Below, one piece after another: positions 10,299 to 20,409 of a stretch of 64,000 nucleotides of DNA. A model generated the notes under the pieces. The model searched no databases. It was not told the origin of the DNA and was given only the letters and a program-made list of their open reading frames with translations. Position 1 is the stretch's first letter. Every line of letters starts with the position of its first letter. The DNA is from Nematopogon swammerdamellus (taxonomy: Eukaryota; Arthropoda; Insecta; Lepidoptera; Adelidae). The position numbers and the translations under genes are program-made. The stretch covers positions 21,256,048 through 21,320,047 of the forward strand of contig OX336350.1 of NCBI GenBank assembly GCA_946902875.1, in the 5' to 3' direction.

Positions 10299-10638
10299 AT
10301 ACCATCGCGCCGTATCGGGGTAGGCAGAGTAGTCGATGTTGTGCTGCAAACGCAACCTTAGCCATCCGTTTCTAATCCCTGCTCCAATTGGCAATAATAT
10401 GTTACCTCTTGAATATGGTTTACGCTTATGGAAAAGAACTATGTATTGTATTTGTGATACATTTTTGCATTTGTCCATGAATCGTGTCTATTGTGCTATT
10501 AAGTATTCTGTGCTATTGTACAAGAACTGCATGTATATATATTATATACTTGTAAAGAGAGAATAGTGATGATGACTCGTACTGTGTCGGCAGTGGCAAA
10601 CACTTTTGTAAATGTAGACTAAGTTAGTGGACGTAAAC
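10299..10638. other. Unassigned, with a family H fragment
   Basis: Positions 10318-10352 match the start of the repeat at 30070 (gtatcggggtaggcagagta, then gttgtgc). The remainder has no recognised feature. Minus and plus frames of 76-112 codons here run through repeats and are not genes. Confidence 0.4.
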
Positions 10639-10800
10639 AAAAAAAAAAAACCGGCCAAGTGCGAGTCGAACTCGCGCACCGAGGGTTCCGTATCGCCATG
10701 TCATGATTAGCGCTGCTTCATACTGTTTTCGGTAGATGGCGCGCATACACTTTTTAGTTTCTTGTATGGGGGCTCCGTGGATTTTTTACATTTTCTTATT
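10639..10800 (-). repeat. Dispersed repeat family C, terminal part
   Basis: Carries the family terminus ccggccaagtgcgagtcgaa followed by ctcgcgcaccgagggttccg, then 'ttcggtagatggcgc'. This is the conserved end also seen at 12640-12677, 28920-28954 and 54625-54650. Confidence 0.7.
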
Positions 10801-10839
10801 TTTATTATTTGTTGTTATATCGGCCATAATCCTTCCTTA

Positions 10840-11050
10840 CCTATAATAAAATCCAACGTCTGCTTTCTGTCTGAGTGTCTGGGTGTATGTCTGTCTGTCC
10901 GCTTATAACTCGAGAACCACTGAACCGATTTTAATAAAACAAAATTCTACGGATAGCTTGATTCTTCCCATCAACTATAGGCTACTTACTATCACGCTAA
11001 ATGGCTTATGAGGTTAGCAGTGAAGTGAAATATGAGAGCGGGCGGAGCCG
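10840..11050 (+). repeat. Dispersed repeat with 'ctcgagaaccactgaaccgat' core, Helitron-like end
   Basis: Begins tataataaaatccaacgtctg, contains gtctgtctgtccg and ctgaaccgattttaataaaa, and ends near gagcgggcggagccgcgggc. Insect non-autonomous Helitron-type repeats commonly end with such a gcgaagccgcggg terminus. The assignment is tentative. A similar terminus occurs at 54932-54955. Confidence 0.4.
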
Positions 11051-11639
11051 CGGGCACAGCTTGTGTTTATATGTATGTATGTTTGTCCACGCATTTCTCC
11101 GAAACTATTAATCGGATTTTATTCTTATTTTATTGGCTTACATTTATTTTAATGTATCATGTATCACTTGCCCGCGAGTATGGCTACATGGGGAAATTAC
11201 ATGGGGAGCTTATTGAGTGATTAAGGTCACCACGGCACGCGTCGGTCGGTAGGTGTCGTCCACGTGTCGTCCGTGCAACCAGTGCGAGTACCAGTCGAGT
11301 ACGTAACGTACACTGCTCCTATTGATTAGTTATAGTCGTTAGTTAGTAGATATCGAGTGAGTGAGCCAGTGAATACGCTTTCGTTACTCGCACTGTGTAG
11401 TGTAGGGTGTTTTAGGATAGGCTTGAGAAACTTCAGGAATATAAAGTATTCATTATTAGAAGAAAAGAAGGCGGACGTTAACCGTCCACTAAAGCTCGGT
11501 GAAATTTTCACCAAAAAGTACTATAAAATGACCGAATCTGGGAAAAAGTTTCAGAGCTTTTCGTCTTCAAATATGGACCCCTATCGAACCCTGAAGTTAC
11601 GAAACCCTACCCTGAAACACCCGGGACACCTATAGTACA
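11051..11639. other. Unassigned spacer
   Basis: The 92-codon plus frame 11357-11635 has no recognisable domain and ends next to a MITE. I see nothing else. Confidence 0.35.
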
Positions 11640-11815
11640 CGGCGGTGAATACCTAACGCGTGTTTAGCGTTAGTAAGAGACAATACGGTTGTAGAGCGTT
11701 GTCCCTGTCGCACAGAGACGTGCGAGTTCGTGCGACAGGGACTACCGGCGCTCTACAAGCGGATTACCTCGTTCTAAAGCTCGACACGCATCATTTGCTG
11801 GCGGGAAGTGGGAAC
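11640..11815. mobile_element. MITE with inverted ends, copy 2
   Basis: Same family as 9701-9857: ggttgtagagcgttgtccctg pairs with cagggactaccggcgctctac, around gtcgcacagagacgtgcgag, with the outer word ttctaaagctcga also shared. Confidence 0.65.
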
Positions 11816-11984
11816 TGTACCTGTACGATAGTACCTATTAAGTATTCTGTGACTGTGCGAGCTTACGTCGCCATATGTTTTGTAAGGCGGCGAGCGATAT
11901 ATTGGCGTGTCTCGAACTTACAGCGATTGCTATTAGATAGCTTATTTATGATTGTACTGCAATGTACTATAATGTATAGCACTG

Positions 11985-12085
11985 TCCTGTGTCTCGGCAG
12001 TGGTTCCGTACCGCTGAAGGCCGGGAGGACTGGAGGAAAAGTGGAGAGGAGAGGCGTATGTACAGCAGTGGACGCATACACGCTG
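11985..12085 (+). pseudogene. RTE-type LINE C-terminal scrap
   Basis: Translating with one frame change gives W-F-R-x-A-E-x-R-x-x-W-R followed by E-A-Y-V-Q-Q-W-T, the usual end of insect RTE LINE polymerases. No other part of the element is present. Confidence 0.4.
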
Positions 12086-12221
12086 ATTGACTGACAATGA
12101 AATAAAAAATAAAAGAAAATATTGCACTAGAAACATGTTAAAGTGCACTTTTTGTCTGGTTTTCCGCTATTGTATAAATATTCGCGATGGACTCGAAAAA
12201 TACGAATCGGGTTTCCATTGT

Positions 12222-12677
12222 GTTTTTAGGGTATCGTACCTCAGAAGAGGAAAAAAACGGAACCCTTGCAGGATCACTCTCGTGTCTGTCTGTCTATCCA
12301 TCTGTCACAGCTTATTTTCTCCGAATCTAAGTACTGGACGAAAAAATATAGAGTATATTTGTTGACCCAATCATGGACATATAGCGTAAATGAACGAATT
12401 TCGATTTTGGGAGACAAATTAGAAAGTTTAAAAAAATCATTTTTTTTCAAGTGACCTAAGTATTAGTGGAAATGGCTCAATAAAAGAATAAATTTTTTTT
12501 TATAACTTTAAAATACATAGTTTAAAGATATTATTAAAAATATACGAAAACTACTGCGTCAAAAAATTTGGAAAAAAATATTGGGAATATAAGGCCTCTG
12601 ATATAGTTTTCACGGAAAACGGAATGGTACGGAGCCCTCTCCACGCGAGTTCGACTCGCACTTGACGGCTTTTTTTA
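12222..12677 (+). repeat. Dispersed repeat family C, longest copy
   Basis: Runs from tttttagggtatcgtacc to actcgcacttgacgg, about 455 bp, with gtctgtctgtctatccatc near the start and ggtacggagccctc near the end. The two ends are imperfectly complementary (agggtatcgtacc / ggtacggagccct), which suggests a terminal-inverted-repeat element rather than a SINE. Confidence 0.65.
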
Positions 12678-13321
12678 ATAGATTCAGCAACTCTTTCATT
12701 GTTTTCGCGATGTCCTTCGGCTATGACGACGGATAACTAACTATCCGTAACCATTATTCTGTCTTTGTTCTCCGAACATTTTTAACAAATTGGCACTTCA
12801 ATGAATGCCATATTGTAAAAAGATATATTGGGCACATTTTTTGTTGGAGGAAGCTGACGAGAAGTGAAGATGAAAAGATAATTTAGGTTGATGAACATGG
12901 TGTATGATTAAGTAAGGTTGGCGTAGTGGATGGATGTGAAGAACGGTGTTATCTTGTCACTCCTTGGGTGCTGTCCAGGCAATGGCTCACTCTTCTTTGG
13001 CCATGAAGTGTCTGCGCAAGAGCAGTTGGAAGGACTGGCTGTGGCGGCATCACTAGGCGTGGTTAGTGGATTGTGGTTTCTAAGTCCTGGAGTGGAGAGT
13101 TTTGAAGTGCAACACAATATTTATCAGTAGACAAGTAGAAAACACAATCGTGAATTAAAGCCTGGAGAAAGTATGTATAGATTTTTAGTTTTCAGCTTTG
13201 ACTAGGTACAATCTAAGACAGGATAATAAATAATGATGATTTTTTTAATTTTAATATAGCATTTTTTATTTGATTACTATTTTATTTTGTATTGTTACCT
13301 AGCTTTTTACTCGCCCCACTA
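12678..13321. other. Unassigned; small frame at 12930-13130
   Basis: A 66-codon plus frame has a hydrophobic Gly/Leu/Ser-rich centre but no domain, and the opposite strand is also open, so I do not call a gene. The rest is AT-rich. Confidence 0.35.
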
Positions 13322-14105
13322 TAGTCCAGTCAAGTTAAACATGAAAAGGGGGTCGTGCTTGCAAAAGGTCGTGTCGTTCTGAATTTTTTATATGTTGTTA
13401 GGACTTAAACCAATATGCATTGCAATATTGCAATAAAAAACCAGATTTGCAATTTCGAAAGTGCTGTGCGAGCGGCGGCGGTGTACCCAAAAAACCATGA
13501 AATTTTCGGACTTTTTTAAGTTTTTGCTCAATATCTCAGTTAAGGAAGGGTCTGACCGGTATAGTCACTATATACATTTAAAGTAGACTAAATTTGCTAC
13601 AATTTGAGACCAAGGCGAGCTCTATACAGCCATTGGTTCTTAAGATACAGTCCTTCGAAAATAGGATTTTTTTTTTTTCAAAAAGTGATTTTTTTTTAAA
13701 TGGTCACTTATTTTGTGAAATATCTTCTAAAATACGTCTCCCACGTCAAATTTTACGTGAAATGAAGTTGTGGTAAATTTAATTACCTTTCATTTGAGAC
13801 CACACTCGTACCTGTCGGCCCAGCGGTTCTCTCAAAAAAAGGCAAATAACCAAAAACAGTCATAAGTGGGTTTTGGGGGTAAATGCAAATAAACTGTTCT
13901 CACGTCTTTTTATGGTTTTATTTATCAAACAGTTACAATAATTTTACATTTTTATTGTTACAGAAACAATTGGGAACAGTTGCAGACGAATGAAGGACCC
14001 CGTGGCAATAACATTCTTTTTGGATCGTGAAGATCTGCTAATCTTGCAAGGAAGGCTATTTTAGGACGCGGGGCCCTTCCAGGGCAGCTCTTAGTGTGTT
14101 GCGAA

Positions 14106-14192
14106 ATGTCTATCAATCCGGGCGTGTGTTTCGTGTGTCGTGAGGACCTCGACACAGGTTCTGTTGTGATCATCAAAGAACGAGCACATTGA
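14106..14192 (+). pseudogene. N-terminal CxxC fragment of an arthropod/cnidarian uncharacterised family
   Basis: ATG at 14106 opens 28 codons containing C-F-V-C-R-E-D-L-D-T-G-S-V-V-I-I-K-E-R and then a stop. From memory, a large set of uncharacterised arthropod and cnidarian proteins begins with C-x-x-C, about 7 residues, G, VV, then a K-E-R-G-type word. The fit is in motif order only. The same kind of proteins end in a FEN-like segment and a cysteine-rich tail, as found at 20410-21540. The fragment sits just at the inner edge of the left arm of foldback element 1, where the two arms stop matching. It cannot make a full protein. Confidence 0.4.
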
Positions 14193-14659
14193 AAATGAAT
14201 CTACGGAATTCGATTTTTTTTTCAAAAAGGTTAGGCTACAGGGCAATCCCTTAACCCGATCGTCTTTGTTTAGGCTCAAATTGTAGCTGACAAAATTTTC
14301 CAGACGAGTTTTTCTTAAAATTTTTATATCATTCTTCGTTTCCAAAATATCGAGCGCCAAAATAAAAATTCGGAAAAAATTGATTTTTTTTTTCACTATT
14401 TCGGCCATAACTTTTTTAGTTTTTTACTTTCTCGAATAATTCTTTTTGAACCTTACAGCTCTCGTGAATACGCGTCTCTTGAGTTTTTTTTTTAATATCA
14501 TCTTCACAACTCTCCGAGATATAAGGGGATCACACTTTTTCGTACGAAAAGACATTTCCAATGTCAACACCGGCTATAAAATGTTGTATGATCATTGGTA
14601 CAAGGAACAAAAAGGCGATGCGCAGCAAGAGCGGTTGAGTTGTGAAGGCAGCAGCATAA

Positions 14660-14794
14660 ATCATCGTGGAAGATATCCGCACACAAGTGTATGACACAAG
14701 TCAGTATCCCCCCTCGGACGATTTCTTCAACAATGTTGATTCTGTCATCCCTGAGTCACACACCCGGATGGATAGACATTTCGCAACACACTGA
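14660..14794 (+). pseudogene. Internal coding fragment, probably same family
   Basis: After an in-frame stop at 14657-14659, 44 codons are open. They contain the words I-I-V-E-D-I-R, V-Y-D-T-S-x-Y-P and V-D-S-V-I-P-E-S and have a coding-like composition, then the frame runs into the inverted arm and stops. A preceding gcagcag could act as a splice acceptor. I associate it with the family of the neighbouring fragments by character and position, not by a certain match. Confidence 0.3.
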
Positions 14795-15243
14795 GAGCTG
14801 CCCTGGAAGGGCCGAGCGTCCTCAAATAGCCTTCCTTGCAAGATTAGCAGATCTTCACAATCCAAAAAGAATGCTATTGCCACGGGGTCTTTCATTTGTC
14901 TTCAACTTTTCCCAATTGTTTCTGTAACAAAAAAAAGCCTATTTTCGAAGAACGGTAACTTGGGAAACCAATGGCTCGCTTAGTCTCAAATTGTAGCAAA
15001 TTTAGTCTACTTTAAAAGTATGCATAATGACTATACCGGTCAGACCCTTCCTTCACTGAGATATTGAGCAAAAACTGAACAAAGTCCGAAAATTTCATGG
15101 TTTTTTGGGTACACCGCCGCTCGCACAGCACTTTCGAAATTGCAAATCTGGCTTTTTAATATTGGTTTAAGTCCTAACAACATATAAAAAATTCAGAACG
15201 ACACGACCTTTTGTAAGCACGGATGTACATCTTGACTGGACTA

Positions 15244-15640
15244 CTAGTTCTGCTGCACAGCGTGCGTTTAATATTCCGGTAGTAAATTTTTTTAAATAAA
15301 ATTTTTCGGAAGTGGCAACTTTAAATGCTAATGCGCAAAATATATGTAGGTACGAAATGTCAGTAGGAATTGAATAACATACCTAATCAATCACTATAAG
15401 GTAATCCAGATTAGCGCAATGACCCAAGCAGTTCACCACAAGGGGCGTTGGATAAGTCAGTGAACCATCGTAAATAGACCTTTGTCTATCTATGACCTAT
15501 GTCTTTCAAAATTAGTTCATAGTACGCTAAGGGGTGGTTCTGTATCGGAAATAGATAACTTTTGAAGAACAAAGATTTTTTTTTACAAAAAATATTTTTT
15601 AAAATGTAAAATGTAAAAAAAATATTTCTTAATCGTTTCA
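15244..15640. other. Spacer
   Basis: AT-rich; contains ttcatagtacgctaagggg, whose complement recurs near 25505 (cccttagcgtactatgaac), a small shared repeat end. No gene seen. Confidence 0.4.
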
Positions 15641-15641
15641 G

Positions 15642-16047
15642 TTTTTTTTTTATGTAATCCGGTATGGGTGGCTGAGTTGGAGGGGCCGAAGCGCATGCTC
15701 CGACCAGCCAATATCACCTCCGAGAAGGTAGGTGCCATACCGGAGACTTCCCTGGATTGCTGGCTATACTGGACTAGAGGAGAACACAACCGAGGCTGCT
15801 ATGCGGCCATCTTACATACAGTACGGTGGTACCAACCCAGTCGGCTACAATTTAAGGCTACCACCTAGTAAGGGGCAAGAGAAGGGACCTACAGTTTTAC
15901 ACCGGTTCCGAACGGTGAATCAGCAGGTGTAGGTATGCACATAAATTTTTTCGTCAGAAAAAACTCATTGGTACACGCAGACGGGATTGAAACCGCGGAC
16001 CTCTCGAATGAGAAGCCGATGCCCAAACCACTCGGCCACCCGCCGCT
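15642..16047 (-). mobile_element. SINE family B1: tRNA-like head, full length
   Basis: Minus-oriented, about 405 bp. The head (16047 downward) reads as a tRNA-like sequence with A box TGGCCGAGTGG and B box GGTTTCAATCCC. The body has GTAAAACTGTAGGTCCCTT, ggtggtag...gttggtaccaccg and gatattggctggtcggagc, and the tail is ccggattacat plus poly(A) (T-run 15642-15651). The body is homologous to SINE family A although the head differs. Other copies are at 50625-50918 and 58671-59029, and fragments at 27137 and 28138. Confidence 0.85.
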
Positions 16048-16305
16048 AAATTTTTGTTTCATGCCTGGAACAAAAAAGTCTTCAACACATAGATCTCTTT
16101 CTTTCATAAATTGTGGAAAACCACAATTTTAGTTTTATTAGTGTGGAATAGAAAGAATTTGATTTTTTTACCAACTTCCACGTGTTACATCATAATGGTA
16201 ATGAAGACTTTTTTGTTACTGTTATGAAACTGAATCGATTAGGCTATAAAAATCAACCACCAATTTATTTATTTAAATACATAAACAAATATTATATTTT
16301 ACATA
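16048..16305. other. Spacer between SINE B1 and foldback element 2
   Basis: AT-rich; no feature seen. Confidence 0.4.
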
Positions 16306-17049
16306 AAAAACTATTATTAAAAACAAAAAACCCGACTACGAAAACAAAAAAGGAAAAAATAAGATAATTTTGTAATATATTGAGGCAAAGTGCAGTTTAG
16401 AATACGTACTAGCAAAACTTAGGAATAGTCCCTTCTCTTAGCTTCAAAAAAGGCCAAAATAGTTCACTTTGTGATACCAGCACCAACTTTTAGTATGTTA
16501 TTATATATGTTATTTTATATAAAAAACCGTCGGGACACAAGCTGTAGAGTGCCTGGATCCCCAGATATGACGTCATCAAAATGGCGGCCGCCGCATTTTG
16601 AAAACTGCAAATTATTTCGAAACTGTGAGGCTTATATACATGTGTGAGGTGTCAAATTAAAGGTAATTAAGTGTTCTATAATATTGTTCTTACATAAGAC
16701 CACGTGAGTAGTACCGTTACAGAAATATTTAAAATTTTGTGAAAATTTTACTTTCAAATTGTTCGTATTTTTACTATAGTCTCTAAACTATTCATTTTAT
16801 ACCAAAACTATGTATTACAGAAACATTTACCACATTTTCACCTTTTTAATAAAAAAAAACCGTACGTTGATCGGATTAAAAATTTCTTAGTTATGCCACT
16901 TTTAGCTAGGCGCTCCCGCTTGTCCGCACGGGTGTCGCGCGCGATCTGTAATAAAAAATACATTGGTGAACTGGTTAATTAACTTTTATATATTTATAGT
17001 ATTATATATTCAGCTATATTTATTTTATACATGTATAATATAGCAACTA

Positions 17050-17156
17050 TACAATATAGTTATTAAAAAAATCACACATTTGCATATATTTCGACATGCT
17101 GTCGTCTTCAGTCGAAATATATGCAAATGTGTGATTTTTTTAATAACTATATTGTA
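17050..17156. repeat. Perfect 45-bp-arm hairpin at the LINE 3' end
   Basis: Arms 17050-17094 and 17112-17156 (tacaatatagttattaaaaa ... complement) are exact, with a 17-base loop containing gctgtcgtcttc. It lies between the LINE's AT-rich tail and the target duplication. It is either a 3' structural element of the LINE RNA, a snap-back product of target-primed synthesis, or a small MITE. Confidence 0.85.
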
Positions 17157-17536
17157 TAAATAATAAAATTAAATAATAAGCCATGCTATTGTATGTATGT
17201 ATATATTCTTTATTGAACACCAATTTATCAAAATTAGGTACAACAGGCGAGCTTAATGCCGCGAGGCATTCTATTCTAACTAACCTTTGGGATGTGGGAG
17301 AAGTACATGCAGGCGAACAAGAATAGTTTGTGACAATGTGTTAGATTAAAGAAATATGTATGATAAACTACGTACGAATACTACATAGATACTTTAATAA
17401 GCATATATATGTATATAATAAACTTAAATATTATATGTACATTAATCGGTGGTACCGTTGTGCAACACAATCAACTGAATGACGGGAGAGTAAGAGAGGG
17501 GCGTAAAGATATGTACTTATGTAATATAAATTGCAT

Positions 17537-20194
17537 TTACTTCGGTAAGGAAAGGAGAAGTTTGTTTAAATTTATCTTAAATACATTCATAGACGTAGAG
17601 GAGCGTAAATGCACAGGCAGATTATTCCAGAGGCGAGCTGTTTGTACTGTGAAAGAGTCCGTGTAGAACGAGCTTGAGTGAGCCGGTATTGCCAAGAGTA
17701 AGTTGTCAGCAGATCTTAAAGCCAGGCCGTGAGAAGAAAGAAATTCAAATCGTTCACTCAAGTATTTGGGAGCAGCAGGATCATTAAGTGTGCGGAAGAG
17801 AAGAGAGAGGGCGTGAGAGTTCCTGCGACCACGAACATCGAGCCACTGAAGGCGAGCTCGATATTCAGATATATGGTCATACTTGCGCAATCCGAAAATA
17901 TAGCGAATGCACAAGTTAAGAATACGGTCAAGTTTGTTGAGGAGATCCTCATTTAGGTCAAGATAACACACATCAGCATAATCTAGAATTGGCAATAAGA
18001 GAGATTGAGTGAGCGTAATTTTTGTGCCAGTGGGAATGAAGTTTTGCAAACGCTTGAGAGAGTGCATGCTCCCGAAGACCTTACGACTGACCTCATTAAC
18101 CTGCACACTCCATGTAAGAGATTCATCGATCATAAGCCCTAAATTTTTAACGCACTTGCTGTAGGGGATAGCTATGCCATTGAAAACAACGACGGGGCGA
18201 GTATCCCTGTCCAGCTTTGCCAACAATTTAGGTGATCCGACGATTATGACTTGTGTCTTAGCAGGATTAACGAGCAGTCCGAAGCGCGCAGCCCAATCGA
18301 GTACAGACTCAAGGTCTATATTCATGAGGGCTACGGCAGTATGAGTGTCCTCGAGACGGAAGTGACGGTAGAGCTGCAAGTCGTCAGCATATAGATGGTA
18401 GGAACACATAAGAGAGACAACAATATTGTTGATGAAAATGGAAAATAGTAATGGAGAGAGCACACCGCCTTGTGGTACGCCGGCAGTGATGTCACACCAC
18501 TTAGAAGTGGCATTGTTGACACGAACGCACTGGCGACGACCGCTGAGATAGGAAAAGAACCAATCGAGTACTGACTGTGAAATGTTCAAGGAACGCAGAA
18601 TAGCAAGAAGGATTTCGAAATCAACAGTGTTGAAAGCACTGCTGAAATCAAGTAGAACCAGCAGAGTAAGTTTCCGATCATCCATTGCATGGCGGATATC
18701 ATCGGTTATTTTGACAAGTGCAGAGACTGTGCTATGAGATGGTCGAAATCCCGATTGATATCGATTTAAGAGGCAGTTTGCAGAAAGATACATGGAGAGT
18801 TGGGAGTGAACCACACGTTCAAGTACTTTAGATAAAAAAGGAAGTATGGAAATAGGACGATAATCCTTGAACTGAGTGGGGGAGCTGATCTTAGGGAGCG
18901 GTATCATATAGGCCTTCTTCCACAGTTCAGGAAAAGTTGCCGACACTAGCGAATAGTTGATTATGTGGGTGAATATGTGTACAACATTGTCTAATATCGG
19001 CAAAAACAGTTCCCGACTCATGTCATCAGGACCTACAGCCTTACTCTTAATAGAGAGGATGATACGTTTTACTTCACAGTCAGTGACTCTGGTGAAACCA
19101 AATTGATCAGAGTCGGAAATTAAGGCTGAATTCAACTGTCTAAGTGTGTGAGCCTTAACAGATGGGTCCATAACTATAGGAGAAGAGGAGAAATGTCGGT
19201 TTAAGCCATCGAGATCAATCAATTGATTAATCTCAGACGATGACTTGCCGACACCTAGAGTGCGTAGAAACTTCCACATATTGTGTGGAGAACAATTTTC
19301 AATAGACTCATTAATATGGCGGCGTTTTGCATTTCTACACATCTGATTACACCGATTTCTCGCAGCTTTGTATTTTTCCCAGTTTTCTTCCGTCTGTTGG
19401 CGTTTATGCCTTCGCTTTAAGGCATCCCGACGAGCCATCATACTGCGGATCCCGTCGTTCAGCCATGGAGCTGGACTACGTTTGATTCGTACTGAATGTA
19501 TTGGAGCATGTTTGTCATACAGAGCAGTCAACTCGGTAGACATGATCTGTACTTTAGAATCGACACAGTCTGAATTAAATAAAAGAGTCCAGTCAATGGA
19601 GTCAGCACCTGCTCTCAGCGCGTCAACATCCATTTTGGCAAAATTACGCTGAAGGTGGACTTTGGTTTTTTGTTTAGGAGGCTTCATTTTGTATGAGAGA
19701 AAAATAAGGTCGTGGTTAGAGAAACCAGGAGCGGTAAATTGACCGTGGTGAGAAACTAAATCGTTGCGTGAGGTGAGAATGAGATCAAGAAGCGAGTGAG
19801 AATCACGCACATGGTAAGTGGGCTGAAGGGGAAGAATGTTTATATTAAGGGATCTAGTAATAGATAGAAGTTTGTGGGAACGGATGTCATCTTTGACAAG
19901 GCAAGTGTTAAAGTCACCTAATAGAACCAGATGTGTGTATTCTGGAGCATACTGCTCTAAGAGAAGCTCAAATTGACTGAAGTAGTTAACTTGAGGAGGA
20001 CAATAAAAGACACCGAGTAGGAGTTTAGAGTGGTTGAAAGTCAATTCAAGGAGAATATATTCCGCAGAGGCAGAATATTCTGAAGGAGATTTGTTGAGAA
20101 TTTTGTAGGAAATGCTGCTCCTAAGGTAAACAGCAACACCTCCCCACCCTTTTTTAGTCCTGTCGCTATTGGTATTAATAAAAATATATTTCAA
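17537..20194 (-). CDS. LINE endonuclease/reverse transcriptase ORF2, 885 codons
   Basis: Encodes an apurinic-type endonuclease (residues about 1-170, lacking the first part) with L-L-G-D-F-N at 91-96 and S-N-H-D-L-I at 159-164. A linker and a reverse transcriptase (about 370-640) follow, with Y-R-P-I-S at 445-449, L-L-D-F-S-S-A-F-N-T-V-D at 514-525 (first catalytic Asp at 516), G-V-P-Q-G-G-V-L-S-P at 572-581 and Y-A-D-D at 602-605. The C-terminal domain ends with the typical A-R-L-W-N-N-L-P (853-860). All catalytic residues visible in the retained part are present and no stop or frameshift interrupts 885 codons. The ATG at 20194 lies at the truncation point, so the true N-terminus and ORF1 are absent. 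Sequence style fits the Jockey/CR1/L2-like group (possibly Daphne or Crack-like); the clade is not certain. It nicks DNA and copies its RNA at the nick, in cis. Confidence 0.92.
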   Translation of the reverse strand: MKYIFINTNSDRTKKGWGGVAVYLRSSISYKILNKSPSEYSASAEYILLELTFNHSKLLLGVFYCPPQVNYFSQFELLLEQYAPEYTHLVLLGDFNTCLVKDDIRSHKLLSITRSLNINILPLQPTYHVRDSHSLLDLILTSRNDLVSHHGQFTAPGFSNHDLIFLSYKMKPPKQKTKVHLQRNFAKMDVDALRAGADSIDWTLLFNSDCVDSKVQIMSTELTALYDKHAPIHSVRIKRSPAPWLNDGIRSMMARRDALKRRHKRQQTEENWEKYKAARNRCNQMCRNAKRRHINESIENCSPHNMWKFLRTLGVGKSSSEINQLIDLDGLNRHFSSSPIVMDPSVKAHTLRQLNSALISDSDQFGFTRVTDCEVKRIILSIKSKAVGPDDMSRELFLPILDNVVHIFTHIINYSLVSATFPELWKKAYMIPLPKISSPTQFKDYRPISILPFLSKVLERVVHSQLSMYLSANCLLNRYQSGFRPSHSTVSALVKITDDIRHAMDDRKLTLLVLLDFSSAFNTVDFEILLAILRSLNISQSVLDWFFSYLSGRRQCVRVNNATSKWCDITAGVPQGGVLSPLLFSIFINNIVVSLMCSYHLYADDLQLYRHFRLEDTHTAVALMNIDLESVLDWAARFGLLVNPAKTQVIIVGSPKLLAKLDRDTRPVVVFNGIAIPYSKCVKNLGLMIDESLTWSVQVNEVSRKVFGSMHSLKRLQNFIPTGTKITLTQSLLLPILDYADVCYLDLNEDLLNKLDRILNLCIRYIFGLRKYDHISEYRARLQWLDVRGRRNSHALSLLFRTLNDPAAPKYLSERFEFLSSHGLALRSADNLLLAIPAHSSSFYTDSFTVQTARLWNNLPVHLRSSTSMNVFKINLNKLLLSLPK

Positions 20195-20409
20195 TCTCTA
20201 TAATATAGCAAAATTTTCAACTTTTTGGAAAACAACAGTACAATTTATATAAATAAATGAGGTACTATAATAATAGTACTTAAACTTATGTGACTTAGAC
20301 TGGTGAAGTTTCCACATATAATGTAATTACTACGTTTTTGACATATAATTACTACGTTTTTGAATGTGTGTGGAAAATCAAATAAAAGTATGTGAAATCA
20401 GCAGATACC

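Larger units (their letters stand above)
13322..15243. mobile_element. Foldback element 1 (1.9 kb) carrying gene fragments
   Basis: The outer arms pair over hundreds of bases. 13322-13675 (agtccagtcaag...) is the reverse complement of 14930-15243 (...cttgactggact) with scattered mismatches. After a 280-bp left-only segment, 13957-14130 pairs with 14757-14930. The left-only segment ends tttttattgttacag, an intron 3'-splice-like sequence, so the right arm may represent a partly spliced or deleted version. The unpaired centre (about 14131-14756) and the arm edges carry broken coding pieces described separately. No target duplication was identified. Confidence 0.8.
17047..20198 (-). mobile_element. 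Nearly intact LINE (Jockey/CR1 superfamily), 5'-truncated
   Basis: A 13-bp direct repeat, tataatatagcaa, at 17034-17046 and 20199-20211 marks the target duplication. The same word occurs once at the corresponding place in the opposite arm of the host palindrome, which is the empty site. The 3' side (17047-17536) is a 490-bp UTR with a minus-strand AATAAA near 17211, an AT-rich run and a terminal hairpin. The 5' end is cut inside the endonuclease domain. The intact frame and clean duplication show a recent insertion. Confidence 0.9.

Noticed and set aside
16000..16047. tRNA-Ser/Leu-like gene on the minus strand
   Set aside because: It is the head of SINE family B, repeated at 58990-59029 with the same downstream body.
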